From: Sphagnum compactum
Lineage: Eukaryota; Bryophyta; Sphagnopsida; Sphagnales
Direction: 5' to 3'
NCBI GenBank assembly: GCA_965153455.1
Contig: OZ234496.1
Coordinates: 17,042,304 to 17,106,303 of the forward strand
DNA length: 64,000 nucleotides
Under the pieces are notes generated by a model. That model searched no databases. It was not told where the DNA came from and saw only the letters and a program-made list of their open reading frames with translations. Positions 26,001-37,974 of this stretch are shown here, one piece after another (the first letter of the stretch is position 1; each line of letters begins with the position of its first letter). Both the position numbers and the translations under genes were made by a program.

Positions 26001-27865
26001 GGAGAACTAGAGCTCTTTTGTGCACTTTCTTGATCTTTCTCAATTTTCCTCTTCTTTTTCTTCTTGCTCTCTGGTTTTTGTTAGGTGCTAGAATGAAGTC
26101 CAATTTCAGAACAGGATGTCTCAACTTCGAGACTGGCATTGAGCAAGTGTGGAGATAGAAGCCACCGTCTCAGTGGAGCTGTGATTTTTATTCTTTGTTT
26201 CACTTGCTCTCCTTTGTCATATCATCTTGAGGTGAAAATGATCCAGCATCACATTAATGAGTTTCATGGCCAGGGTAAGGAGGCAGAGTTAACAAGGGCC
26301 AAAGAATCTGATGTTGAGGCTGCTTCATCAGCAACAGTATGTGTGGATACACCTCCATCACCAATCCCTAAACCTGCTAAGGAAGATGTGAGCAAACAAT
26401 CTCTGCCATATGCTTAAATATTTGCTTCATATTTTAGTTGAGCAATTGTGATCAATGATCATGACAATGTACATCTTGCTTGACAAGACCTTCCGGAAGT
26501 GTACCCATTATCCATAATTTTACTATGATATTATTTGTGGTTTACCCACTGGGCAATAGCAGATCATGGTCCTTATCATGGAGGTTGGTTTGTTCAGCCT
26601 TGTTTTGTCTACAGTTTTGCCATGAGCTCTGCTAACAGAACTTCTTATTATGACAGGAGACCAGCTTACAGGCAGAAGGTGAGGAGGATGGGGCCACCAC
26701 AGGTCACTCAATGATCAGAGCCTCTGAAACCATCAGAACCTCTGAAATCGTCAGAACCTCTGAAGGCAGAAACATTATGAGAATGTATGGTGGTAGGTTC
26801 ATTGATCTCTGCTGGGGAAGATTTTTTTTATGTCCCATGCCTCCCTGTAGCACATACCCACTATAACTGTACATTATTTTCGTTGACTGGTGTTTGTAGT
26901 GGTATTGGTTGTCAGACTTTTCATGATTTGTTTACAATGTGAATGCATGATTTGTCGAGACAACAAGAACCAGATTCAATGAACTGAAGGATGACACCAA
27001 CTAGCGTTGTAGGACTGAAAAGAATCATGTTTCCTCAGTGAAGTGCTCTGGTTATGTGGCTCCTGGGTCATATACAGAAGTTGATCTTTAACAGCAAATA
27101 TCTGATTTGTGAGGTGCAGAAACGTTGAGTGCATCCATTGGGATAGTGCAGAGCATGGGCACAAACACAGGATGGTTGCTTTGGAGAGTACTTATGACTC
27201 TGGTAAATGTAATAGTATTTCCATATCGACAAATTGCAAGTATATTTGGTGGTGGGACATCTCAAAGAGGAGCCGAACCATCAGCTCAAGAACCCTTCGA
27301 AAATCGGTTGGAGAGGCTGGAAATGGAGATCAACAAGCTAACTGGACCCTTGCAAGAGGAAACAGAGAGGCAGGAGTTGTCCATGGCTGCTGATCGCATC
27401 AAGTCACTTGAGACAGAGTTGGCAGAGACCAAAAAGGTCTGATCGATCTCATGTCTGTGTTTGTTAGGTTTGGGTTCATCATGGTCCTAGAAAGCATTCT
27501 TTTGTCTGATGTGCGTATTGAGTCCAGATTTTCTAGTTGGATTGTTTCAAGCCTATGAATTCTGGGGTTTGAAAAAGGCTCAAATGCAATATTTTGTGAT
27601 GGTATTTGTTTAATCTGATCTTGCAGACTCTGAGGACTGTCTTATCAAAGCAGGAAGAGCTATACAATGTGTTGGAACAGATGAAGGAGTTCACTTGGGT
27701 GGTAAGCACTTTGGCTTTTATCCTTGAGGATAGTTATGTAAGGTCGAGTACTTGCATCAACTTGGATTTGTCTTGGCAAGAAGGGGAAAAGTGCTGTTTT
27801 ATTGGGGGTTTGCCTAAAGCCCAGCCACGGGTGTGACTGATTTGCAGAAGAGATTGCATTGTTGA
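23006..27865 (+). CDS. Sec14-like phosphatidylinositol transfer protein (SFH type)
   Basis: Thirteen exons join in frame: 23006-23445, 23844-23943, 24206-24472, 24588-24665, 24834-24935, 25395-25444, 25700-25799, 25904-25996, 26232-26387, 26657-26792, 27120-27436, 27627-27701 and 27848-27865, giving 643 residues. The CRAL-TRIO N-terminal region spans ~110-180 ([20 protein letters not shown]). The lipid-binding fold spans ~181-370 ([20 protein letters not shown], then [31 protein letters not shown] and [11 protein letters not shown]). A hydrophobic segment at ~520-540 ([17 protein letters not shown]) precedes a coiled coil ([14 protein letters not shown]). The family exchanges phosphatidylinositol and phosphatidylcholine and primes phosphoinositide signalling and polarised secretion. 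The first 100 residues are Ser/Ala/Thr-rich, then strongly basic ([13 protein letters not shown]). Exons 9-10 and the final five-residue exon are the least certain. Confidence 0.9.
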
Positions 27866-27905
27866 CCTCTTGGAGCAGATGAAAGAGTTTGAAAGGGGTG
27901 GTAAG
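27866..27905 (+). repeat. Duplicated tail of Sec14-like exon 12
   Basis: Just after the predicted stop (27863-27865), the sequence TTGGAGCAGATGAAAGAGTT followed by GGGTGGTAAG repeats the end of exon 12 and its donor (TTGGAACAGATGAAGGAGTT, then GGGTGGTAAG, at 27672-27706). The copy retains a usable GTAAG donor and, in another frame, reads LLEQMKEFERG. Confidence 0.65.
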
Positions 27906-29511
27906 GCTTCCATAATAATGTGTGCACATTTTTCTTTCTGTGGTTTTGAATCCTTGCCATGAACTTTCAGTCATCGAGTTGAGAAGAAGGATGCACATCA
28001 ATTGTCATGGGGATTATAACACTGAGATTGAATCTTGGATGTGGCTGAATGGCAGAAGAAGCTGCAATGGTGGTGAGAGTTTGCTACTCAGTACAATCAA
28101 ACCAGTCCATGTTCATATTGAGCTGTGGTTTTTTATTTCTACCAAACTGACAATGGTGCTAGCACTTGCGCAAACCAAAAACAGCTCAACATATTGGACG
28201 AGATGAATGCAGGGAGAGGCATCTTCAGCATACTCTGAGACTTCATTGCTGATTTCTACCAATGGATTCATCATACAACTGATTAATTCATGAAGTTGGT
28301 CACTAGGATGAAGGAAATGGCAAGTTTGGCAACTGGATGAGGTCAGTGAGCTTCTTGGCAAAAGTTGGTAATACGTAGGTCAAGGAGTTAAAACATTCGA
28401 TAGGCAATTGTTTGTACGAGTGCAAAAGAAGTAATTGATGAGGATAACTTGACTCTTAAAGATTGGGAAAAAGCTTCAACGGAGTATTTGAGAAAAGAAT
28501 GAATCACCCAAGATTGAAATCGAAGGCATCATCTTTCATGATCAAGTTTTCCTCCATCTCTTCTGGGAAAAACATGTTACCCAAAAAAGGTGATATCTTA
28601 ATGCTTGTTGTGCAAATTCCAATGTATAATAAAACTAAGCATAGGTGTAATTACTTGTTCAAAGTTTATTCTTCGATTTTATGAGAACCAATGGTCAAGG
28701 GTCCATAGACTTGACCCTCGCCCATCATGTCTTTGTTTGAGAAAGAGAAAATCACCCAACATTGGTTGCAACCAACTAGTGTTGGTCTGGTATATAGACC
28801 TATGCTTGGTATTGACATTGGTAGCAAGGACCTTACTAGTGTTGTGTGATTCTTCTAAAGAAGAGAACCTCCAATCCCAGTTTGGACATTACACAATTTA
28901 TTTGGAGGTTCTCCAAGTGGGGATTTGAACTTTATTCCTTCAAATTTTTAATCTTTTGATTCTAGTTCTAACACATTTTTTCAAATTAAATTTTTTTTGA
29001 GCTTGATTCCAAAATTGGGTCCAATTCCATGTATACATTACACATTCCTCAATGCTAGAAATTGTATAGATGCAAAGTTTTACAACAAATTAAAATAGAG
29101 ATTTAAATAAATATGGAGTTCAACAACTAATTAAAATTACAAATTAACTACGAAGTTCACTTTACTTATCAACTTTCTTACAAAAATTAAATTGTTCCTA
29201 CCTAAACATTGTGAACATGTGTGTTCAAGAATGTTTTTTCACAATTTTGGTTTTGGTTTCAAATCTAGTCAAAGACTAGTTTCACAATTCAATTTTGGTG
29301 ACAATCTCAACAAAAGGATGTTAATTCAAGTCTAGATCATAAGAACTTGAACCTCGGTTTTAACTAATGTTGTGCATGTAAGTGTCAATAGCCATACATA
29401 TGATGCGTAAATCTCATGTAAGTGTAAATCATTTATTTTTATATTATTGTCATATATATATAGATATATATGAGATCCAATGTAAATGTTTTGGGGTGTG
29501 TAAGTGTATAC
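27906..29511. other. Spacer between Sec14-like gene and MITE
   Basis: AT-rich sequence without a frame that I can connect to a family. The first several hundred bases probably include the 3' untranslated region of the Sec14-like gene. Confidence 0.4.
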
Positions 29512-30081
29512 TAGTGTTGGGTAGATATCTTGAAATTTTGGATATTTTGACCGAATATCGTTCAGGATATCATTCTCCTCCCCGCACTATTCTACTCTCC
29601 TCTTCGCATTGCTCCAATCTCTTCTTCACGTTGTTTTTTTCTCCTCCCTGCGCTTCCAGGCTCTCTTCCTTGCATTATTCTACTCTCCTCCTCGTGCTGC
29701 TGTGTTCTCCTCTTCATGTTGTTTAGTTTTCCTCTCCGCACTGTTGGGTTTTCTTCTTTGTGTTCCTCTACTTTCCTCTTCACATTGCTTTGCTCTCCTC
29801 TTTGTGCTACTCAACTTTCCTCTTGACGTTGTTTAGCTCTCTTTCGGAAATTGTTTATTTTGTTATCCAAAAAGATAGGTTATCCGACGCATATTAATGG
29901 TGACAAATATCCGGTTATACTGAAATCCAACATTAAATTAAATTTTTTTAATGATATCCTTAAATAATATTACAATTAATTTTCAAAATAAAAATAAAAA
30001 TAACCAAAACCAATAGATAACAAATAGACAAATAACTGAAACCGAAGGATCTTTAAAAAATGTTATATTTGCCCAACACTA
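29512..30081. mobile_element. hAT-like non-autonomous transposon (MITE), ~570 bp
   Basis: The left end TAGTGTTGGGTAGA (29512-29525) is mirrored by the right end TTTGCCCAACACTA (30068-30081), an inverted repeat of ten perfect bases plus further matches. The ends are flanked by 8-bp near-direct repeats, GTGTATAC (29504-29511) and ATGTACAC (30082-30089), 6 of 8 identical. TIRs of the type TAGNGNTGGGYA and 8-bp target duplications are typical of hAT elements. The subterminal ATATC/CCGAATATC and ACCGAAG motifs also fit. No transposase is encoded, so it depends on an autonomous relative. The interior carries a 22-bp minisatellite. The diverged target repeats suggest an old insertion. Confidence 0.75.
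29572..29846. repeat. 22-bp minisatellite inside the hAT-like MITE
   Basis: About twelve units of 20-24 bp, each close to CTCCTCTTC followed by a short variable part with a TTG core and a CT end. Successive units read CTCCTCTTCATGTTGTTTAG, TTCCTCTCCGCACTGTTGGG and so on. The Ser/Leu-rich frames on + and Glu/Arg-rich frames on - are repeat artefacts. Confidence 0.8.
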
Positions 30082-31014
30082 ATGTACACTATAATTATTC
30101 ATAAATCACCCTATCTTTGAACCTCCTTTCATCCTCAAACCTCTCTTTCAATGTATCCATAATTAAGAAAATTTTATTAAATCTAGGTATGAAATGTTGG
30201 AATTCAGCATTTAATGCACAAAGGTTGGAGAATAATGATAATAGTCATACAAGTAGGAGCAGTGAAAATATATGTAGTAGCAATGGAGTTCAAGAAAAAG
30301 AAAAGACAAGGTGAAACTCAATTTTCACAAAAACTAATGGTTTTCTGAATTTCACAACCCCCTCCCCCCCCTTTTCCATGCTAATGTTTTTATTTTGCAA
30401 ATTTTTAAAAAAAAATTATCATATTCATGACCAAAATTAGGGTTTTGGTGCTAGCTAATATATACAGGGATTATCGCATTGGATCCAACTTTTGGAAGTT
30501 TTACCTTATTAGAACCAGTTTCACATTAGGAGAACCAGTTTCTTTGGTGAAAGCGGCGTTTTTGAAAAGACACCTTACATTGTTATTCTCCTTGAGTTGG
30601 GTCCAGTTATGGATACTTAAAATTTTAAAATCATCGATTATGAAATGAGGTCGGATGTTAACTTCTTTCAGAAAATGTCGAGTAAAGGAGAAGGGTTTTT
30701 GAAAAAATAAGACGTGATGAGTCCATATGCATAGTCAAAATGGAACCTCGGTAATTTGCAAATTTAGTTGTAACAAGTTTCAAATGGATAGTTGCCCTGG
30801 TTAGGGGCTGGGTCATCTAAACTGGCATGTAACCAGCAAAAATTTTCTAGTGTATTTGCTGGGTGCCTTATTCAATGGAATTTTTCCTTTGCAGAATGTG
30901 ATGCATTTCAAAAAGCAAAATGCCCACTCCTATGGGTGCTTCATTTTTTGTGTATGTGAGATTTGTCATGATTCTGTTGACTCCTGGGTAAATCCTTCTT
31001 CTCTCCTGCTCATG
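30082..31014. other. Spacer, nothing recognised
   Basis: AT-rich sequence with short open frames only. A poly-C tract lies near 30361-30370. I see no feature that I can support. Confidence 0.4.
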
Positions 31015-31325
31015 TTTGTGCTGCTGCTCTTGTTGTCTTTGTGATGATAATGGGTTTTTGAAGGTGCCCCTGATGTTGTTGTGATGATGATAAATGGGTT
31101 TTTTTTGAGCTCGCTCCTGGTGGTGTTGTTGCTGTGATGATAAATGGGTTTTTGAGCTTGCTCCTGATGTTGTTGATGTTGTTGTGATGATAATGGGGTT
31201 TTTAGCTTGTTCCTGATGTTGATGTTGTAGTGATGATGATGATGATGATGATGGTTAATGGCTATTTGAGCTTGTTGGTGATGTTGCTGTTATTGTTGTT
31301 ATGATAATCCATTTTGAGCTTGCTG
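31015..31325. repeat. ~55-bp GATGTTGTTG minisatellite
   Basis: Five to six imperfect units of the form TTTTGAGCTTGCTCCTGATG, then GTTGTTGTGATGATAATGGG, run up to 62 bp before the start codon of the LRRC40-like pseudogene. Inside is a GATGATGAT run at about 31229-31253. The array probably lies in the promoter or leader of that locus. Confidence 0.75.
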
Positions 31326-31386
31326 GGTGAAGCTCAAAATAGCAGCAGTGGTGGGGAAAGAATTTTGCACTGTGAGAGTGGAATTG

Positions 31387-33273
31387 ATGGACAGGCAAGG
31401 AGCTATAGAAAGGTTGCTGAAAGCAGCGCACTCCTCTGGCTCCTTCAATCATTCGAATTCTGGTCTCGAGTAATAATTCTTCTCTACAATCTCTATCCCC
31501 TCACTTGGGCTTTTTTCTGCCCCATCTCCCATTACATCTTCTGATTTGGGTGTCATGTTCGACATCTGGGATCCTTTCCCATTGAGATCATAGATCAGCT
31601 TCTTCAATAGCTGCTGCACAGTTGTTGACTGCTGGTCATCTTTTCCCCCCCCCCTCTCTCTCTCTCATCCTTTTCTGGGGGTTATGCACATTTGCATCCA
31701 ATGCATTGTAGTACCAAAGCAAAAGCCTCTGGAAAATGGGAAATTCGGATCCAACCAGCTGCACCTGGCTCGAAAGCAGATTCCAAACTTGCAGAAACTG
31801 AAGAATGTTTCACACATGAGGATGAAGAAAATGGTCTTTGCCTCAAATTTGTTTGAATGCAGAAGAGATTTCTCAGGTTACTAAAGGAATTCTTGGAATT
31901 CTCTAGCCTGCATTTTGGTATGCTAGAATTATGAGGCAATGTCTGCTGCTGACAAACTGACTGAAAGTTTATTCAAAACAATGCAGAGAATTCAGCAGAT
32001 GTCAGGAGAAGATGTCAAACAGGTTAGCACCAACATGGATGGGATCATGAAGAAAAAGAGAGCACAACCTGCTGGTTTTTTTTGGGAACCCACAATCTAA
32101 TTTCAAAGGCATCTTACTGGTCAAGAGTTGTCTTGCATTTTTTCTCTTGATAGGGAGATTCCACCCTAAATCTACCATCTTCTGGATGACAACAATCTGG
32201 ATGACAAGTGGTGGGAGGTAACTGGTTTCCTGCCTGCTTGAGTACTAGGTTCCATATCTTGAAATTGGAAACTAACTCATTTCAGTTCTTTGTTTCTTTG
32301 AGTCTGTGCCCATTCGGAAGTCATAGGTTACATTCTGTGAGTTGTAGGAAGAGACTGATCAAACGTTTTCAGTGTCACAATCTATACTGACACAAGCGAC
32401 TGGACAAAGGCTTACCAAACACATGGTGAACTTTTCTGTCAGATGGTGGAGCTCCAGAGATGGATCTGTGTTGTTGTTTTCACAACTCGGACTTATTCTT
32501 CTAGGCAGAATTAAATTGCTGAACACAAGGTTGATACAAGGCAGTGGGTAGGATGTAGGATCCCATCTGTGGTGTGTATCTAGAGTTGGTAGAGTGTGCA
32601 TCTATTTGTTGTTGTGCATCAGAATTTGCTATCTTTTCATGATTTATTTTTTTCCTTGGATAGAGTTGTTGATTTTTTAGTCTTGTCGGTTCATGACAAG
32701 AATTTCCTTAATACTTGCTCTGTTGGCTGGCTGCTCTGCCCTCACTGAACTCTTTTTCAGGTTTGTCAGATGAAGCTCTTGGAATGTGCATTCCAAAGGG
32801 AGTGTGCACTTTGCGTCTCTCACTCCTGGATCTCTCTAACTTGTCAGGGCTCCCTTTTGAGATCAGTAGTGTACCCACATTCCTTAATTCCTTGGAGGAT
32901 GCACCTTAATTCCTCAGAGGATGCAAGGCCCTCTATTATTGTCATACGATGATTTTAGACCTGGATTTTGATGTCATTTTGAGACCCAATTGGCTCATCT
33001 GAAAGCAAGTTTTAGATTGTTGGGTACAAGAACTAATTTGTGCAACAGGATTTGCGTGGATTGATGTGGAATAGGGATGATGACCTCACTGGGAAAACTG
33101 GTCAAAGACCGTCTTGAGTTTCTTTTGGTTATTTCTTGATGTATTTCCCATTTGAAGAAGTCCAGGTTGTGATGCTACCAGGCAACAAGTTTTTGGAGTG
33201 GCCAGGAACTGTGCTAGCATCATCATTACCTCTCCTCAAGGAGCTTTTGCTTGCTCAAAACCCAATTGCTGAG
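31387..33273 (+). pseudogene. LRRC40-type leucine-rich-repeat gene, decayed
   Basis: Four pieces occur in the order of the plant LRRC40-like family. Exon 1 (31387-31469) reads MDRQGAIERLLKAAHSSGSF, the family N-terminus, and splices in phase to 32154-32217, which reads EIPP-stop-IYHLLDDNNLDDKWWE; family members have a similar VP-x-x-VY and NWWE. The stop is TAA at 32167-32169. The third piece (about 32761-32872) has LSLLDLSNLSGLPFEI, an LRR from the middle of the protein. The fourth (33166-33273) reads NKFLEWPGTVLASSLPLLKE, then LLLAQNPIAE, a C-terminal LRR. The roughly ten repeats expected between pieces two and three, and the ending after piece four, are not visible. The premature stop and missing repeats indicate a non-functional remnant. 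The intact protein is a cytosolic LRR scaffold of poorly known role. Confidence 0.75.
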
Positions 33274-36200
33274 GTTCTTCTCATCATCTCCTCTACAATG
33301 TTTGCTAGGGTAGCCTTCAAACAAATTGGCATGCACCCCTGTTTCACAAAATTGTTCCTGGGTTACATATTTCCTTGAAGTCTTTTTGGCAAAATATTTG
33401 ATAACATGCCCATATGAGGAAGAAGAGTTCACAAAGTAAGCACTAGCAACAATTAACCAACACTTCAATCAACTCTTCTCTGTGTTGATCCAGTTAATAG
33501 ATAGTGCACAGGCAATGTCAACTCCCTTTTCAAAAAATTGATGGGATTTGCTAGCTAGGTTCATTAGATCCACAGCTGCTTTCTAGCACAAACAAGTTAC
33601 AAATTGTGCTGGAATTTGATTTGGGTCATCCTCGTTGTGTTGTTGTTTTGTTTTGTGTGAATTTTATAACAGTACTGCGATGCCTCGTAAATCTAAAATT
33701 CAATGTCAAGATGAACTGAATAGGACATTGGCACAACAAAAGAAGCAGGAGGGTAGTAGAATGGAGGATTTAGGGCTTAGGGTTTAGGGTTCAGTTGCTG
33801 GGAGTCTTGAAACCAGTGGTTTTTTTCCTGGTGAAATTTCATCATTTTAACAAAGAAATTGGGAAAATTTTCTTTTTCTAGTGTAAATTTGAATACTTTT
33901 GCTAATTTTATTGTTAAATTTGGCCAAAATTTCTAGCCAGAAAAGTGAAAAAAAAAAAAGAAAATAAAAACAACTACTTGGAACCTTAATATGAAGTCAC
34001 CATTGGCTCCACTGGGGACCACTTGCACTAATGGGGGTAATCAGTGACTTTTTTGGGACCACTTACACTTAATGGGGGTAAACATTTTTTTAAAAGCAAT
34101 GTTACGTTCTAATTCCCTATTTTTGGAAAAGAAAATTGCCCAAAAATCACCACAATTGACTAAAATGGAAAGGGTGCTTAAGATTTTCTACTTTCATATT
34201 TTGAATATTGTCAAATATGGCTAAATAGACTTATGAATGATCACGACTTCATCAACATCACAAAATTGGAACAAAAGAGAAAACATTGAAGGTAGGGTAC
34301 GTTGGCTCATGTTTGAATATCGACCGGTAATTGAATGCACCAACTATTTTGGATGTAGTCGGTCAACAATCATGCACAATTGCACTAATGTTTGCCTGCA
34401 TACCTAAGATCAAACGTTTGGATGAAATTATGCATTCAAAAAAATTTATAAGTGTTGATCATTTTGTAGTTTTTGTGTTCAACTATGGGTGTGTGTGAAA
34501 CCCAAAAAACAAGATCTTGAGATCTCTTGTGTATGGGTATGTTTGGTGATGAGTTGTCAACTATCATGTTTTGAGCTTAAATTTAGTGTTCCATGAGGGG
34601 ATGGGGCCTTTAACCCTTGGTTATAGGTGTTTTGTGGACAGATTTTTTTAAAAATTTGATCAATAAGAGAAAATAACATTTAATCATGGGACTAATTTTA
34701 GACCATATTTAAAGAAGGTTTGGAAACACACAAGCTTATGTGTATCATTTGAGAGATTTTTTAGAATAATTCTAACAACAGAAACAAAGTGTTTAACTAT
34801 CACATTAGGAGGCATGCAATAGAGAATCATTGAACACAAACTTGCAATGCACAAAAATGTTCAACAACAATTAAACAACTGTAACAATCAAACTAACAAA
34901 CCACCTTGGTCTTTCCTTACAACTTGAACACTTTGGGTTCCCACCAAAATTACATATTTTGATTTCTCCTAGAACATAACTCATTCCAACACCACTTTAA
35001 TCATTTTCAACAATCTCATTTCTTGAATATGTTCTTCAAGTTAAACTTAACAAATTATCTTACTACTACCACCTATAGATAATTTAGATCAATTAATTAA
35101 TTATGTAAATTAAGCATAACTACCAACATACATAAGCCTACCTAGTTTAGCTTAACCTATTAAATTCACCTAGCTTAATTTACCTACTAGGTTATAATAA
35201 TTTTTTTTAATAACATATGAGTCAATAAATTAATTTGTACACTTTGAATTGCAATAACAAAAATGTCATCTATCATCTAATCAATTATGCATGGTTGCAA
35301 ATATAATTGCAAAAGCAATTTAGTTGTCAATCAGCAATGGATGCCACCCATAATGGATTACATATATTCATATTTCATCAATGTTTTCATCTAAACTTAT
35401 AGTAGTCACACATTATAATCATATGTATGACAAAAATTTGGAATTGTGAAAGTTTAGTCACATATGCAACTGTGAACACTTGCAATTAAAATGTTACATA
35501 GGACTAATACAAATGTAATAGTAAATTGACTTGCTTTGAACATTAATTGCACATTAATCACAAACATATGGTTAGAATGGATAAGAGTTCTTCTAATGAT
35601 GAGATTAATTCTTAGTTTAGATGTTAGTTGTAATCCTATAGTTGAATTAGATTTACAAGAACATTACTATGTGGATATGCTTAGTAGCCCTACTACTATG
35701 GCAATTGAAAAAGGGGAACATGTTGTCAACCTAGATGATTGTAGTGTTAACTTAAAACAAGAAATTCTAATTTTAGAGGATCTAGAGGCAATGAACTTTC
35801 ACAAGTTGTTATCACTACACATTTACATGCAAGATATATTAAATGAAAAAAACGCTTACTAGACTATTCATAATCACATGTTGTGATTTCTACATAATAT
35901 TTGGAAATCTTTCTGAAAAAACAACAAATAAAACCATAGCAAATGAAACTAAAAAAAAGAGAAAGAAAAGAAGAAGGCCAAAATAACAACTAAAAACTTG
36001 TTTATGACATAATGCACAACTCAAAAGAAAAGTTGAAAAACACCATAGGCCACAATTTCTATCAAATTGGTTTACAACAAATGTAAGAAAGGCAATTGAT
36101 CTCTTTCACAATAATTTACGAACAAACTTCTAAGCAAATTCATTCAAATACATGGGTTGGAATTTGGGAAATACAATAATAATTCAACAAAAGGTGAAAC

Positions 36201-36327
36201 AACAAGCATGAAAAAAAAATGTGAAGGTAAGGGCATGTTGCAACTAGGCTACACATTTTTTACTTAAAATAAATAAAATAAGAGTTCGAGAGGGGGGGGT
36301 TTAAAATAAGGATTGAATTAAGAAAAA
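33274..36327. other. AT-rich spacer, nothing recognised
   Basis: AT-rich sequence with one telomere-like stretch (TTAGGGTTTAGGGTT near 33780) and a dispersed-repeat fragment (ATCACAAAATTGG near 34260). The open frame at 35536-35862 has no recognisable domain. Confidence 0.45.
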
Positions 36328-36945
36328 AAACATCGTGAGTAGGAGCATCAAAACCAAGAAGAAAAAACCAATCAAATTAGTAGCAAAGATCAAATTGAGA
36401 ATAAAAGCTTCATGAGTAGGAGGAGCACCAACACCAAGAAGAGGAAGAGATCAAATTAGTAATAAGGATTAAACCAATAAGAAGAACTTTATGAGAAAGA
36501 ACACCAAAACCAAAAGTTCACCAATATTAGGAAGAAGAAGATGATCAAATCAACAACTAAATTTGACTATGAACCAAGGAAAAGAGCTCCATGTATAGGA
36601 ACACCAACAACAAAAGAGAAAGATGATTAGATCAACAATTAGGTTTGACAAAAAACTAGGAAAAAAAGTTTCATAATTAAAAGTTGACCAACATTAGGAA
36701 AAGGAAAATAATCAAGAACTAAACTCAATCAAGAACTAGGAATAAGTGTTTCATGAGTAGGAGTTCACCAACACCATGAAAAGGAAGAGCTTCATGAACA
36801 AGAGTTCACCAACACTAGGAAGAGGAAGACAATTGATTAGTAGCTACATTCAGCCATGAATAAGAAGAAGGAAGCATCAAGTTTGACCAAAAGAAGAAGA
36901 GCTCTTCATGAACAAAGAGCACCAACACTAAGAAGAGAAAGACAA
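36328..36945. repeat. Degraded ~78-bp tandem array
   Basis: Eight units are recognisable by TTCATGAGTAGGAG followed by CACCAACACCAAGAAGAGG and by ATCAAATTAG. Their markers lie near 36331, 36409, 36488, 36588, 36670, 36750, 36791 and 36904. Most intervals are 77-82 bp, with one interval of about 100 and one pair of intervals summing to about two units. No protein frame is conserved across units. Confidence 0.7.
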
Positions 36946-37970
36946 AGCTTGCATTTTCTAGCAATGTTCAGCTACTTTATGATCACCTTAGTGAGAGAGA
37001 GAAAACTTTGACAAAATTTTCACATGAGAAGATGTGAAGAGAAAAGAGGCTCTAGGGCACAAGTGCACAAAACAAAAGTTTGAAAAAACGCAACTACCAT
37101 GCCCACAATTTTTTGATGCCATAGATATGCATTAGAAATTTTAAAGTTTAACAAATATAGTTATGTTCATGTCCATTGATTTCTATTTAATTTTAGTTTA
37201 AATCAAAATCACACTCACAAATGTGAACATTTAGTTAATAAAAAATGTTCAGCTTGCATGCTCATGGTGTTTGATGATGGGCAGGTGTTGGATAGTTGTC
37301 AATTGTTGGCTCATTGGTTACGAGAGAGAGAAAAAGCACATTCGTATTCGTGGGGGTTGTTTCATGTGTTTTGAGATTTTTCATTTTGATTGAACCCCGA
37401 CCCCCACCCCCAAAAACTTTGCATGCTCATATCTTGAGCATTTCTCCGTGGATTTCAACAATTCAAGTTGGGTTGGATGCATCAAGAGATAAGCTACAAA
37501 TTCTGTTTGGAAAACATTGTGATTCCTTCACTACCCAAGAATTCAGAGAACAATGCAAGCTACTATTCATTCGGACACCAGCCAACTTACCCTAATTGTA
37601 GCTGCTACCATCATGGGCCAAGAAAAAATAAAATCACACTTCTCTTCATGCACCATGAAAGCACCTATTCTTCTTCCGGATAGATTTCACCCATATCACC
37701 AAAAAATCCGGGACAGGCAAATAGAAGAAACCTTGGGTCACAACATTGTGTCAATATCTTTCACATGTTGAAGTGGCTCCATCCACTCTTTGCAAAGTCA
37801 GATGGGGATCTTGCTCGGTACCCCTTCTTTTTTTCCTTTTTTGGTGGCAAGAATTTGTCATTTTGCAAAAAAATAAAAAATAAAAATAAAAATAAAAATC
37901 CCAAGCAACATGATGAATGGAACTTTTTGAAAACTTTCCCAAAAAAATTGTCACATTTGGAGGAAGAAAA
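36946..37970. other. Spacer between tandem arrays
   Basis: Sequence with short open frames (37296-37595, 37468-37683) and no recognisable domain. A (GAGA) stretch lies near 36993-37003 and a TAAAAA run near 37868-37899. Confidence 0.4.
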
Positions 37971-37974
37971 GGTA

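Noticed and set aside
29592-29836. Glu/Arg-rich and Ser/Leu-rich frames on both strands
   Set aside because: Artefacts of the 22-bp minisatellite, whose length is not a multiple of three yet lacks stops by composition.
35536-35862. 108-codon + frame in AT-rich spacer
   Set aside because: Leucine-rich by composition but without the spacing of leucine-rich repeats; far from and not in phase with the LRRC40 remnants.
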